DNA of 25,327 nucleotides from Pseudomonadota bacterium (GCA_023435265.1 JAEYRZ010000103.1:1-25327), one strand, 5' to 3'; numbered from the stretch's first letter, positions 6,639 to 15,170 are shown. Numbers and translations are program-made. Notes: generated from the letters alone by a model not told the origin.

Positions 6639-7130
6639 TCAGCAGCTGCACCCGGCCGAGCAATCGCATCCCGAACCGCAGCCTTCCGCCTGCGTCGGGG
6701 TATCGCTGATGCCGACCACCTCGATCTCGAAAGTGAGATTCTTTCCGGCAAGCGGGTGATTCAGATCGAAGGTCAGGTGCTCGTCATCGACCGAAGCGAC
6801 CATGGCTTGCAGGTTGTTGCCCTCGGGCGTCGTCAACGTTACGCAATCGCCCACTTGGGGATGAACATCCTCAGGCACTTCGGAACGCGGGAATCGATGG
6901 AGCTGGCTTTCGTCGCGGTCTCCGTAGGCCTGCTCGGGATTCAGCGTGACCACCTTCTTTTCATGCACTTCCATCCCCATCACCGCATTTTCGAACCCGG
7001 TGATCATCTGCCCGGCCCCGACTTGAAATTCGAGGGGCTGGCGCCCTCGGTTGGAATCGAATGTTTCGCCATTATCCAGTTTCCCGGTATACTCCACACT
7101 GACATACAATCCGTCTGCTACTCGTTGCAT
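6639..7130 (-). CDS. slyD: SlyD-like FKBP-type peptidyl-prolyl isomerase
   Basis: A 163-residue cytoplasmic folding helper that isomerises prolyl bonds and acts as a chaperone. The FKBP half-domain opens with YVSVEYTGKLDNGETFDSN (about 9-27) and PLEFQVGAGQMITGFENAVMGM. The insert-in-flap chaperone domain lies around 70-120 (VTLNPEQAYGDRDES to MVASVDDEHLTFDLNHPLAG), and the closing FKBP strand is LTFEIEVVGIS. The position usually held by the core tryptophan of FKBP12 is F46 here, as is common in SlyD-type proteins. The last 13 residues contain five cysteines (151, 155, 157, 161, 163), resembling the metal-binding tail of SlyD, which delivers nickel to hydrogenase in Escherichia coli. AGGAG lies 5 bases before ATG 7130. 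The isomerase call is firm; orthology to slyD is likely but not proved. Confidence 0.9.
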   Translation of the reverse strand: MQRVADGLYVSVEYTGKLDNGETFDSNRGRQPLEFQVGAGQMITGFENAVMGMEVHEKKVVTLNPEQAYGDRDESQLHRFPRSEVPEDVHPQVGDCVTLTTPEGNNLQAMVASVDDEHLTFDLNHPLAGKNLTFEIEVVGISDTPTQAEGCGSGCDCSAGCSC

Positions 7131-7319
7131 ATGCGCTCCTTTTTTTGGCGATAAAACGCAACCATAGGGCGGAAACAGCCCAAGTCAACCGCTTGTACGA
7201 GGGCATCGGGAAATCGATATTATCCTGTATCGAGTGCCACTCGGAGGGCACCTCACCACAGCACTGCTTCGCGAGCGGGGCGGCCGGATCCGTGCCGGAT
7301 GCGCTGAGACCCAACCATT

Positions 7320-8051
7320 TCAGGTTTCGAAACCCCGGCAACCGGTCATCAGTCCATGCTTGCGGCTGACAGGATAATTGCGGCAGATGGCGGGCTTCAC
7401 TTCGTGGATGCGGCAGACCCAGCGGTTGCGGGCGGAACGGTGCCTCAGGAAAGGGCACACTTCGGCGAAACGATTGGTCCCGGGCACGACCCAGATCTGG
7501 TAGGCCCTTCGCCCGTCCGGCCGTCGTGCCGTTCCGACCCACTTGAGGATATCCCGGCGGCCGGCCTCTTTCCAGCGCTGCACATCCTCGGCGGTCACTT
7601 CATTGCGGTAGTCGAGATTGCGGCAGCATTGACCGCACTGGCGGCAGGCAAAACCCTCCATTCCGGTGTCGATTGCAAAACCGGAGCAGCCGCTTTTCGG
7701 GTCCACCGCCCTCCGCACGCGCGTCTGGAACACGCGGCTGCAGACCGCTTCCAACAGCGACGGCTCCGCACCCCTGGCATTCAGCCACCGGCAGACCAGT
7801 TCGGGCAGCTCGGCATTGTCGAACCACTGGGGATTGTCGCGCCCGCCGGACGAAAGCCATACGCCCTTTCCGTCGGCATCGCGCTGAACGATCGACTCGG
7901 AACCACTCAGCACGCGCATGATTTCGCACATCAGCAATACCTGCGGCTCGTACTGCCGCAGATCGCGGCACACGGCTTCAAGGGCTTGATCGAAAGTCAG
8001 GTGAATGGTTGTGGAATCCACGGAACGCTCACACATCGAAATAATCGTCAT
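7320..8051 (-). CDS. YkgJ-type cysteine-cluster protein
   Basis: A 243-residue protein whose C-terminal half is a zinc- or iron-chelating YkgJ domain (PF03692 type). The cluster is C136-RQ-C139-GQ-C142-C143, then C199-PF, C213 in WVCRIHEVKPAIC223RNYP, and C238, eight cysteines in the family order. The N-terminal half (about 1-130) is helical and unrecognised. There is no signal or membrane segment. The family is proposed to bind a metal cluster; its reaction is unknown. The start is uncertain: ATG 8051 is used, with ATG 8036 and TTG 8078 as alternatives, and none has a good ribosome site. It lies 49 bases after sodC on the same strand, so co-transcription with the superoxide dismutase is likely. 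Confidence 0.87.
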   Translation of the reverse strand: MTIISMCERSVDSTTIHLTFDQALEAVCRDLRQYEPQVLLMCEIMRVLSGSESIVQRDADGKGVWLSSGGRDNPQWFDNAELPELVCRWLNARGAEPSLLEAVCSRVFQTRVRRAVDPKSGCSGFAIDTGMEGFACRQCGQCCRNLDYRNEVTAEDVQRWKEAGRRDILKWVGTARRPDGRRAYQIWVVPGTNRFAEVCPFLRHRSARNRWVCRIHEVKPAICRNYPVSRKHGLMTGCRGFET

Positions 8052-8100
8052 CCTAACCGAGCCATCGCCGGGAGGCAATCCTTCCGGCCGATCGCCGGCG

Positions 8101-8646
8101 CTACTTCTGGGCGTATCCGATGACCCCGCAGGCCAGACGGGCGCCCGTATTGCCGGAGGGCTGCGTGCGGAAATCGTCCTGGCCAGCGGAGATCACCACG
8201 CTGCGGCCGATGATCGATTCATCCCCGCTCAGACTGATCGTGTCGACGACGATATCCATGCGCGCGTTGCCTTTTTCATCGGCCAGGACGTTGCCCAGAT
8301 CGCCCGCGTGGCGCTGCTCGGAATCCGGCCCGCCGTGGATCTGGTTACGCGGGTTGAAGTGACCTCCGGCGGAGGCGCCGTCCAATGTCCGGCAATCGCC
8401 GAATTCATGAATGTGAATCCCATGCAGCCCCGGCGCAAGATTGCTCAGGGTGGCCGTTACCCTCACCCCTTCCGGCACCTTGGCGAAGGCGGCCGCCCCC
8501 CGCACCGGGCTGTCTCCAAGAGGTGATAAAACGGCCACGGCGTCCGCCTTGGGCATGCCTTCGGGACCTTGCTGGCAGCCGGCGAGCGCCAAACCTGCGG
8601 CCAGGCATAAAGCGATGATGTACCGTGTGCTGGATGACGCGATCAT
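8101..8646 (-). CDS. sodC: Cu/Zn-type superoxide dismutase lipoprotein lacking one copper ligand
   Basis: A 181-residue protein of the SodC family, normally a periplasmic enzyme that converts superoxide to peroxide and oxygen. It has a signal peptide with lipobox LAGC (C24). Family residues by alignment to human SOD1: H78 and H80 (H46/H48) in GLHGIHIHEFGD; the bridging H96 (H63) in GGHFNP; zinc ligands H104, H113 and D116 (H71, H80, D83); the C85-C173 disulfide pair; and R170 (R143) in GNTGARLACGV. The fourth copper ligand is missing: the strand that should read VVHA reads VVISA, with S153 in place of H120. Length and all other motifs are normal and there is no frameshift. AGGAG lies 4 bases before the ATG. 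It may bind copper with three histidines, work poorly, or serve another role; activity should not be assumed. Confidence 0.93.
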   Translation of the reverse strand: MIASSSTRYIIALCLAAGLALAGCQQGPEGMPKADAVAVLSPLGDSPVRGAAAFAKVPEGVRVTATLSNLAPGLHGIHIHEFGDCRTLDGASAGGHFNPRNQIHGGPDSEQRHAGDLGNVLADEKGNARMDIVVDTISLSGDESIIGRSVVISAGQDDFRTQPSGNTGARLACGVIGYAQK

Positions 8647-8967
8647 AAAGCTCCTTTCCGCCCCGGCCCTGCATGGCCGCGGGATACGTCCGGATGTGTT
8701 CCGGACAGGTTGAACCTGAATTTCGAGAGGGAATTCGAGCGATCACCGGCAAAATAAGGCGTGAACGCCGCAGGGCAAGCAGATCCCTCCGGATGCCGGG
8801 GGCATGCCGCACGCAATTCACGCCGCTCACGGAAGAGACGCCCACGGTGGGCCTGCCGCGGCCGACGGCGCGCATTGCGTTCAAAAGCCTGTTGCCAGGC
8901 TGCACTTTCTGGTACGATGCGCTCCACGCTTGGAATGAATATACGTTCAGCGATCCGGGAGGGTGAA
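8647..8967. other. Divergent intergenic region, sodC / isomerase
   Basis: 321 bases holding the control region for two divergent genes. Near sodC are GTCCGG-N7-CCGGAC (8688-8706) and, touching it, the perfect palindrome CAGGTT-G-AACCTG (8706-8718). Next come two TTCGAG copies 12 bases apart (8722 and 8734). A small hairpin AGCCTG-TTGC-CAGGCT lies at 8886-8901, followed by a weak promoter-like TACGAT at 8913. The open frame running from 8761 into the isomerase gene has no ribosome site and is not considered coding. Confidence 0.5.
8688..8718. promoter_or_regulatory. Two abutting palindromes upstream of sodC
   Basis: A 19-base inverted repeat (GTCCGG, 7 bases, CCGGAC) shares one base with a perfect 13-base palindrome (CAGGTTGAACCTG). 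They lie 42-72 bases before the sodC start codon, where an operator would be expected. No regulator is identified. Confidence 0.4.
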
Positions 8968-9804
8968 ATGCAATACGGCGCCATGAATTTTCCAATAAAG
9001 CCGGTCATTGACGAGATACACGCCATTGCCGACCTGGGCATGGATTTCATGGAGCTGGCCCTCGATCCGCCCCAGGGCCATTATCAACGTATCCGGGAGC
9101 AGTCTTCAGCGATCCTGCGCGCGCTGCGCGGGCACAATCTGGGATTGATCTGCCATCTGCCTACCTTTGTCCATACGGCCGATCTGGCCGACAGCATCCG
9201 CCGAGCTTCGGTCGAAGAAATAATCCGTTCGCTGGAAGTCGCCGACGACCTCGGCGCACGCAAGGTGGTTCTTCATCCGGGAGTAATAAAAGGCTTGGCG
9301 CTGCATGTTCTGGATCAGGCCCTGGATCTGGCCCTGGAGAGCCTGGGACAGATCGCTCGGTGCGCGCGCGCGCTGGGCACGACGGTCTGCGTCGAGAATA
9401 TGTTCCCGGGCGTGGGCCCCTTCATCGAACCGGACGATTTTCGGCCGATCTTCGAAGCCTTTCCCGAATTCAGAATGGTCCTCGACCTCGGTCATGCCCA
9501 TATCGGAGATCTCCACGGCGATCGAATCGAGCGGTTTATCCGGCGCTGGGGCGATCGGCTCGATCACCTGCATGTGTCGGACAATCACGGTCTGCGCGAT
9601 GACCACCTGCCGCTGGGCGACGGTTCGCTTCCGCTGGCGGATTGCGTGGCGGCGCTGCACCGGATAGGGTACGACGGCAGCCTCACATTGGAAGTCTTCG
9701 GTCAGAAGGGCCGACGGATCGTCGAAAGCCGCGACCGGTGGACGGATCTATTTCTCCAGGAGGCGCAGCCCGAAAGGCGCCGCTCCCGCGAATCGAAAGG
9801 ATAG
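8968..9804 (+). CDS. Sugar phosphate isomerase/epimerase family protein (TIM barrel)
   Basis: A 278-residue protein of the xylose-isomerase-like TIM-barrel family (PF01261). The members bind a divalent metal and isomerise or epimerise sugars or related compounds; AP endonuclease IV shares the fold. Barrel-strand motifs occur in order: MDFMELAL, LICHLP (H63), KVVLHPG (H103), VCVEN (E143), MVLDLGHAHIGD (D173, H176), DHLHVSDNHG (H202) and LTLEVF (E242). E143, D173, H202 and E242 are the likely metal ligands. The start at ATG 8968 is chosen for GGAGGG 5 bases upstream. The substrate cannot be told. It is followed after 123 bases by the hybrid kinase on the same strand and is divergent from sodC. 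Confidence 0.87.
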   Translation: MQYGAMNFPIKPVIDEIHAIADLGMDFMELALDPPQGHYQRIREQSSAILRALRGHNLGLICHLPTFVHTADLADSIRRASVEEIIRSLEVADDLGARKVVLHPGVIKGLALHVLDQALDLALESLGQIARCARALGTTVCVENMFPGVGPFIEPDDFRPIFEAFPEFRMVLDLGHAHIGDLHGDRIERFIRRWGDRLDHLHVSDNHGLRDDHLPLGDGSLPLADCVAALHRIGYDGSLTLEVFGQKGRRIVESRDRWTDLFLQEAQPERRRSRESKG

Positions 9805-9927
9805 CCGGGGGCGGCGAAGCGGGTTGCTCCGGCTTGACCGCTCCGGCCGGGTTTGGCATACTGGCGCTGATCGATCCCGACGTCATCCCGGACTTCACCC
9901 AACCCGCTCAGCTTTTGGAAGGCATCC

Positions 9928-12354
9928 GTGTCGAATCATCCCCTCATGGAAGACGGACCGTTCCACCCGGCCGAACAAGCGGCCGACGCAGCCCAGCGAT
10001 TTCCCGAGGCCGCGCACTTCAGCAGCGGCACCTTGTTCGAAGAAATGGCGCGCTATATCCGCGAAGCCTTCCGGCTGTTCGAATGCCGTCGTAAAGCGTT
10101 CGTTTTCGCCTCGCCGGCCTACGCGCAGATCTGGGGACACCCGGTCGAGCGCCTGTACGCGGACCCGCACGCCTGGATCGATGCCATCCGACCGGAGGAC
10201 CGCGGCGCCGTCGCCGCTGCGTTCGAGGAGGTGGTGAAGCGGGGCGGCAGCTGGCGGGGAGAGTACCGCCTGACGCGTGCCGACGGTACGCAGCGCTGGA
10301 TCGCCGAACGGCATTTCATGGTTCAGGACGATTCCGGCCAACCACCGAGGGTTATCAGCATCGCCGAGGACATCACCGAGCGACGCAATGCCGAAGCGGA
10401 AAACCGCCATCGCCAGAAGTATGTCGAATCGGTTCTCTACAACGCCCCCGACGCCATCGTCACCCTGGATCCCGATCATCACGTGGTGGACTGGAACCCC
10501 GGCGCCGTCACGATGTTCGGGTACTCGCGGGAAGAAGCCGTCGGCCGCAATCTCGATTTTCTCGTGGCCCGCGAAGATTGCATGCACGAAGCGGTCGCCA
10601 AGACCCGGGAAGTGCTTTCCGGAATGCGCGTGCCGCCTTTCGAGAGCGTGCGCTACCGCAAGGACGGCACGCCGGTGCAGGTCATGGTGGCCGGCTCGCC
10701 GATCATGATCGGCGGCGTCCTGGCGGGGGTGGTGACGGTATACACGGACATCACGGCAATCAAGCAGGTGGAGCGGGCCCTGCGGGAGAGCACCGAGCAG
10801 TTGCGCACGATCGTTCACACCATTCCCGATCCCATGGCCCTTGTACGGCTGGCGGACGCGGTGTGCGTGGATATCAACGATGCATTCACCGACGCGACCG
10901 GCTTTACACGCGAAGCGACGGTGGGCCGCAAAGCCGCGGAGGTACCGATCTGGAACGACCCGGCCGATTTCGACCGAATCGTTGAGCGCCTCTCCGATGG
11001 CGGCGAAATCAAAAATCTCGCGATCCGTTTTCGAGACCGCCACGGAGGCTGCATCGAGAGCCTGCTGAGCGCACGCGTCGTCACTCTCAACGCGCAACCC
11101 CATCTGGTGGGCATCGCCCGCGACATTACTGCGCTGCGCGCGGCGGAAGCGGACAAGCAGCGGCTCGAAATCCAGCTGCGCCAGGCGCAGAAAATGGAAG
11201 CCGTCGGGACCCTGGCCGGGGGTATCGCCCACGACTTCAACAACCTTCTGACCGGGATTCACGGCCGCAACTCCCTGATGTTGAACGAGACGCCCGAGGG
11301 CCATCCCTTCCACGAACATCTGCGGGGCGTGGAGACTTACGTGCGCAAGGCCTCGGAGCTGACGCGCCAGCTCCTGGACTTTGCACGCGGCGGCAAATGC
11401 GAAACCCGCCCGCTGAACCTGAATGAAGTGCTGCTGCAGAGTCTTTCCCTTTTCGGCCGCACCCACAAAGAGCTCGACATCCAAACGCGCTGCCAGAAGA
11501 AGATCTGGACCGTGGAAGCGGATCCCGGCCAGTTCGAACAGGTTCTGCTCAACCTTTTCCTCAATGCCTGGCAGGCCATGCCGGGCGGCGGCAGGATGTG
11601 CGTCGAAACCGAAAATGTCGTCCTGGATGCGGCGGCGGTGATGCCCTACGGCCTTTCCGCAGGTCATTATGTCCGCGTGTCCGTGATCGACTCCGGGGTG
11701 GGCATGGATGCCGCCGTCCGTGAACGCATCTTCGATCCCTTCTTCACCACCAAGCAGCGCGCGCACGGCACCGGACTCGGACTGGCTTCGGCATACCGGA
11801 TCGTCAAAAACCACGGCGGCTTTATCGGGGTCGAGAGCGAGCAGGGGCGCGGCAGCCGCTTCATCATCCATCTGCCGGCATCCTCCAAAACACCCTGCCC
11901 GGCCCGCTGCGCTCCTGAAGCAGCCGTCCGGACCGGCAGCGAGACAATACTGCTGGTCGATGATGAAAGCATGATTCTGGACGTCGGGCGCGAGATGCTC
12001 AAACGGCTGGGCTATGAGGTGCTGACCGCTCCCGACGGCGAGGCGGCGCTGACCCTTTACCGGGAACACGGGTCCCGGATCGACCTGGTGATCCTGGACA
12101 TGATCATGCCCGGGATGAGCGGCGGCGAGCTCTTCAAGCGATTGAAAACAGCCGATCCTTCCGTTCGGGTGCTGCTCTCCAGCGGCTACAGCATCAGCGG
12201 CCAGGCATCCCAGATCATTGCCCAGGGCTGCCGCGGGTTCATTCAGAAGCCGTTCAGTCTGCAGCATCTTTCGCAGAAAATCCGTTCGGTGCTGGATTCG
12301 GCCGCCCCAGCGGTTGAACCGCCGTCGCCGCCGTCTTCGTCGAACATCTCTTGA
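9928..12354 (+). CDS. Soluble hybrid histidine kinase with three PAS domains and a receiver
   Basis: An 808-residue signalling protein with no membrane segment, so it senses a cytoplasmic cue. Domains: PAS 1 (about 35-155, ending ISIAEDITERR), PAS 2 (about 162-280, ending VTVYTDITAIK), PAS 3 (about 288-405, ending VGIARDITALR), HisKA with phospho-acceptor H435 in GGIAHDFNNLL, and a HATPase domain with N546, DSGVGMD, FDPFFTTK and GTGLGLA. It ends in a receiver domain with DD at 678-679, phospho-acceptor D724 in LVILDMIMPG and K774 in IQKPF. All catalytic residues are present. The GTG start at 9928 is supported by GGAAGG 6 bases upstream; ATG 9946 is an alternative. No DNA-binding output is attached, so a separate histidine phosphotransfer protein or regulator is expected, and none is adjacent. 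The stop overlaps a possible TTG of the next gene, but the likelier start of that gene is 27 bases downstream. Confidence 0.95.
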   Translation: MSNHPLMEDGPFHPAEQAADAAQRFPEAAHFSSGTLFEEMARYIREAFRLFECRRKAFVFASPAYAQIWGHPVERLYADPHAWIDAIRPEDRGAVAAAFEEVVKRGGSWRGEYRLTRADGTQRWIAERHFMVQDDSGQPPRVISIAEDITERRNAEAENRHRQKYVESVLYNAPDAIVTLDPDHHVVDWNPGAVTMFGYSREEAVGRNLDFLVAREDCMHEAVAKTREVLSGMRVPPFESVRYRKDGTPVQVMVAGSPIMIGGVLAGVVTVYTDITAIKQVERALRESTEQLRTIVHTIPDPMALVRLADAVCVDINDAFTDATGFTREATVGRKAAEVPIWNDPADFDRIVERLSDGGEIKNLAIRFRDRHGGCIESLLSARVVTLNAQPHLVGIARDITALRAAEADKQRLEIQLRQAQKMEAVGTLAGGIAHDFNNLLTGIHGRNSLMLNETPEGHPFHEHLRGVETYVRKASELTRQLLDFARGGKCETRPLNLNEVLLQSLSLFGRTHKELDIQTRCQKKIWTVEADPGQFEQVLLNLFLNAWQAMPGGGRMCVETENVVLDAAAVMPYGLSAGHYVRVSVIDSGVGMDAAVRERIFDPFFTTKQRAHGTGLGLASAYRIVKNHGGFIGVESEQGRGSRFIIHLPASSKTPCPARCAPEAAVRTGSETILLVDDESMILDVGREMLKRLGYEVLTAPDGEAALTLYREHGSRIDLVILDMIMPGMSGGELFKRLKTADPSVRVLLSSGYSISGQASQIIAQGCRGFIQKPFSLQHLSQKIRSVLDSAAPAVEPPSPPSSSNIS

Positions 12355-12380
12355 ACCGTATATCGAGACAGGATGAATTC

Positions 12381-13295
12381 ATGAAACCGCGCCGTTCAAT
12401 TCTCTCCGTTCCGGGACACTTTCCCGGAATGCACGCCAAAGCCGCGGGCAGCGCGGCGGATGTGATCATGCTCGACCTGGAGGACAGCGTGCCGATCGAA
12501 TCCAAGATCGCAGCGCGGCGCCAGGTGATCGCCTCCCTGCAGGAAATCGACTGGCACTCCAAAACCCTGACCGTGCGCATCAACGGCCTGGATACCGCGT
12601 TCGCCTACCGGGATCTCCTGGAAATCGTCGAGGCGGCCGGGCAAAAGCTGGACACGGTCGTCGTCCCCAAGGTGAATCATCCGGGAGACATCCATTTCGT
12701 CAGCCGCATGCTGGACGGCATCGAACAGGCCCTGGCGTTTCCCCGGGCCATCGGCATCGAAGCATCCATTGAAACCGCGCCCGGCCTGGCCCGGGTGATG
12801 GACATCGCCGCAGCCGACGCGCGGATGCGAACCCTGGTGTTCGGCATCGCCGATTACTCCGCCTCTGTGGGCGCGCGGCTGATTTCCATCTCCGGACATG
12901 GAGAAGGGGAAGAGGCGCTCTATCCAGGCCACCGCTGGCATTTCGCCCTAAGCCGCCTCATCATGGCGGCCAAGGCCAACGCCCTTCTGGCGGTCGACGC
13001 CCCGTACGGCAATTTCAAGGACCCGGCGGGTCTCGAACGATCTGCGGCAATGGCCGCCGCGCTGGGCTGCGATGGTAAATGGGCGATCCATCCCGACCAG
13101 ATCGAAATCCTCAACCGGAGCTTTTCGCCTTCTGCCGAAGATATCCAACGCGCCTTGAACGTCATCCGGGCGGCCGAAGCCGCACGCAGTGGGGAACGCG
13201 GTGCGGTGGCGGTGGAGGGGCGCATGGTGGACCAGGCCACCCTGCGGCTTGCGCGGCAGCTCTATGCTCAGGCGCAGCATCTCGGTCTGGTCTGA
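12381..13295 (+). CDS. HpcH/HpaI aldolase / CitE-type CoA-ester lyase
   Basis: A 304-residue TIM-barrel enzyme of the CitE/malyl-CoA lyase family, which makes or breaks carbon bonds of malyl-, citramalyl- or beta-methylmalyl-CoA. Marks: the family opening MKPRRSILSVPG; VIMLDLEDSVP (29-38); R66 in VRIN; K97 in VVPKV; the metal ligands E131 in IEASIETAPGL and D158 in FGIADYSASVG; and KWAIHPDQI (H237) near the end. The start at ATG 12381 is chosen because the family begins at this point; AGGAT lies 8 bases upstream. It probably shares a transcript with the kinase gene, 26 bases away. Acyl-CoA specificity cannot be assigned from sequence here, and no other gene of the methylaspartate or 3-hydroxypropionate routes is nearby. 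Confidence 0.88.
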   Translation: MKPRRSILSVPGHFPGMHAKAAGSAADVIMLDLEDSVPIESKIAARRQVIASLQEIDWHSKTLTVRINGLDTAFAYRDLLEIVEAAGQKLDTVVVPKVNHPGDIHFVSRMLDGIEQALAFPRAIGIEASIETAPGLARVMDIAAADARMRTLVFGIADYSASVGARLISISGHGEGEEALYPGHRWHFALSRLIMAAKANALLAVDAPYGNFKDPAGLERSAAMAAALGCDGKWAIHPDQIEILNRSFSPSAEDIQRALNVIRAAEAARSGERGAVAVEGRMVDQATLRLARQLYAQAQHLGLV

Positions 13296-13382
13296 CGGGC
13301 GTGCGGTCGATAACTTCTTCCCGGGCCGCCCCGCCGCGCGAATCTACACCCCCGTAACGCGATTGCCGGATCGAGGCAAAGA

Positions 13383-15044
13383 TCAGCGCGAAACCCTCGG
13401 TTGGCCCGAAGCAGTTAATCCCGGCAATTCCCTGATGAAACGCGCGATGGCCTCGAGAATGGACTGGGTGTCGCCGGACCACCACCAATGATCGCTGCCC
13501 GCAAGCTCGACATACTGCGCCCGCGGAATCCGGCCGGCGAGATAACGGCCTGCCATTGCCCGTACGGCCTGATCGTCGCGCCGATGAATGATCAGCACCG
13601 GGACCCGGATGCGGGGCAAGAGCGGGCGCACATCGATGCTGCGCAATACTTCCAATACCAGGCGCACACTGCCGGGGCTGGCGCCCAGGCGCAGCAGCTC
13701 TGCCCACCAGCGGCGCAGCGCGGTATCGTCGCTGCGGCTGGGGGCGAAAACCTCGATGTTCACCGGACTGCCCCAGGCATTCAGCATGTGCTGCAGCCAG
13801 CGGTCGTATTGATCGGGACGCAAGGCAAAGGGGTAATCGGGGCTGCGGGTGCCTTTGGCCATGGTGCCGTACAGCATCAATCCCCGCACGCGTTCGGGGT
13901 GCAGGGACGCGAACTGGAGACTGGCCGGACCCCCTTCGGAAACGCCCAGCAGTAAAATCTGCTGCGACCCGGCCGCGGTCATGACCGCTTCGATATCCTG
14001 ACACGTCTGCTCGAGACCCGGAGCATATCCCAGGCGATCCGAGAGCCCGATGCCGCGCTTGTCGAACAGGATCAGCCGCCCCATCCCAGCCAGGCCGTTT
14101 AAAAATCCGGCCAGCTGCGGCTCTTTCCAGATATGCTCCAGGTGTGAAACGAATCCCGGCACCACCAGGATATCTGGGACATCCGGCCCCTCGCGGCCGA
14201 CGACCTGATAGGCGATGTAAATCTCCCCGCTTTGCACGTATCCGGTGCGCGGGATGGCCGACCTGCGCACCTTCTGCTCTGGAGGAACCGAGGACTGGAT
14301 GCGCTCGAAAAGGGCACGCGTCTCCGCCTGGGGCGTAGTGCCCAGTTCGGCCTGCAGCAGCCGGACGCATTCACGGAACTGGCGCAGGGCGGCGGCTTTT
14401 TGTCCGGTCTGGAAATAGAGCGTCATCAACCGCCGCTGGGACGGTTCGTGCAATCCGTCGAACGCCACACGGCGGCGGGTGGCGTTCAGGGCCTCCTGCA
14501 GGAGTCCTGCCTGCAGCGCATTCTCGGCCAGGGCATCGAGCACCCGGATCAAGTCCTGGCGCAGCGATTCCTGCTGAAAGAACTGCCATTCGTCGAACGC
14601 GGGGCAGTCCGGCAAGGAAAATCCGGCCATGAAATCTCCACTGTAGAACCCTGCCGCTTCAGCCAGCAGCGCCTGGCAATCTACGACCGTAATCGTAGCG
14701 GGTGGCGCTTCGAGAGGGCATCCCCGGACCTTCTCCTCGAAAGCCCACACGTCCAGCCACAACCGATCGCCGGCCGCGACAGCGACCTGATCGCCTTCAA
14801 ATTGCAGGAACCCGTCTCCGATGATGCCTTTGAGCTTGTACAGTGTTCTGCGGAGGTCGGCGCGGCCTGTGGCCTGGTCGCTTTCGGGCCAGAACATGGC
14901 GGCGAGTCCGTCCCGGTTGTGCGGCCGCCGGGTCACCGCAAGAAAGACCAGCAAGGCCATCGCCTTGCGCAGGGCGATCGGCCGTGCGCACCCGTCGAGT
15001 TCCAGGTGCGGCGGTCCCAAAAGAAACAGCTTCATGCGTGCCAT
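13383..15044 (-). CDS. BTAD transcriptional regulator fused to an alpha/beta hydrolase
   Basis: A 553-residue protein with three parts. Residues about 4-95 resemble the OmpR-type winged helix of SARP/AfsR regulators (FLLGPPHLELDG, IALRKAMALLVFLA, DLRRTLYKLK). Residues about 97-255 are a bacterial transcriptional activation domain made of helical repeats (LHEPSQRRLMTLYFQTGQ, AALRQFRECVRLLQAELGTTP). Residues about 262-541 form an alpha/beta hydrolase with LVVPGFVSHLEH, LILFDKRGIGLSDR, nucleophile S369 in GVSEGG, an acid at D490 or D491, and H519 in GSDHWWW, so the triad looks complete. The hydrolase part resembles those fused to adenylate cyclases and LuxR regulators. GGAAGGA lies 5 bases before ATG 15044. 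There is no membrane segment and no NTPase module. It is divergent from the GNAT gene 179 bases away, which it may control. Whether the hydrolase senses, destroys or makes a ligand is unknown. Confidence 0.9.
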   Translation of the reverse strand: MARMKLFLLGPPHLELDGCARPIALRKAMALLVFLAVTRRPHNRDGLAAMFWPESDQATGRADLRRTLYKLKGIIGDGFLQFEGDQVAVAAGDRLWLDVWAFEEKVRGCPLEAPPATITVVDCQALLAEAAGFYSGDFMAGFSLPDCPAFDEWQFFQQESLRQDLIRVLDALAENALQAGLLQEALNATRRRVAFDGLHEPSQRRLMTLYFQTGQKAAALRQFRECVRLLQAELGTTPQAETRALFERIQSSVPPEQKVRRSAIPRTGYVQSGEIYIAYQVVGREGPDVPDILVVPGFVSHLEHIWKEPQLAGFLNGLAGMGRLILFDKRGIGLSDRLGYAPGLEQTCQDIEAVMTAAGSQQILLLGVSEGGPASLQFASLHPERVRGLMLYGTMAKGTRSPDYPFALRPDQYDRWLQHMLNAWGSPVNIEVFAPSRSDDTALRRWWAELLRLGASPGSVRLVLEVLRSIDVRPLLPRIRVPVLIIHRRDDQAVRAMAGRYLAGRIPRAQYVELAGSDHWWWSGDTQSILEAIARFIRELPGLTASGQPRVSR

Positions 15045-15170
15045 ATCCGTCCTTCCCCGGGCCCACACTCGAAAAAAATGAGCGTGCCGTGATTTTCTTC
15101 CAAGACGACGCGGGCGGTCACGGCGGCGGGGACGCTCCGGGGACGGGCACCGCGTAATGTAGCAGTCAAC

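Noticed and set aside
8761..8967. N-terminal extension of the TIM-barrel protein
   Set aside because: No family similarity and no ribosome site, whereas GGAGGG precedes ATG 8968.
9895..12267. 790-codon minus-strand open frame opposite the hybrid kinase
   Set aside because: The plus strand carries complete PAS, HisKA, HATPase and receiver motifs. The antisense frame has no recognisable domain and is an effect of GC-rich codon use.
12351..12380. TTG at 12351 overlapping the kinase stop as a coupled start of the CitE-type gene
   Set aside because: The family opening MKPRRSILSVPG begins exactly at ATG 12381; the ten extra residues do not look conserved.
13296..13382. Possible terminator between the convergent CitE-type and BTAD genes
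   Set aside because: No stem followed by a T-run could be seen on either strand.
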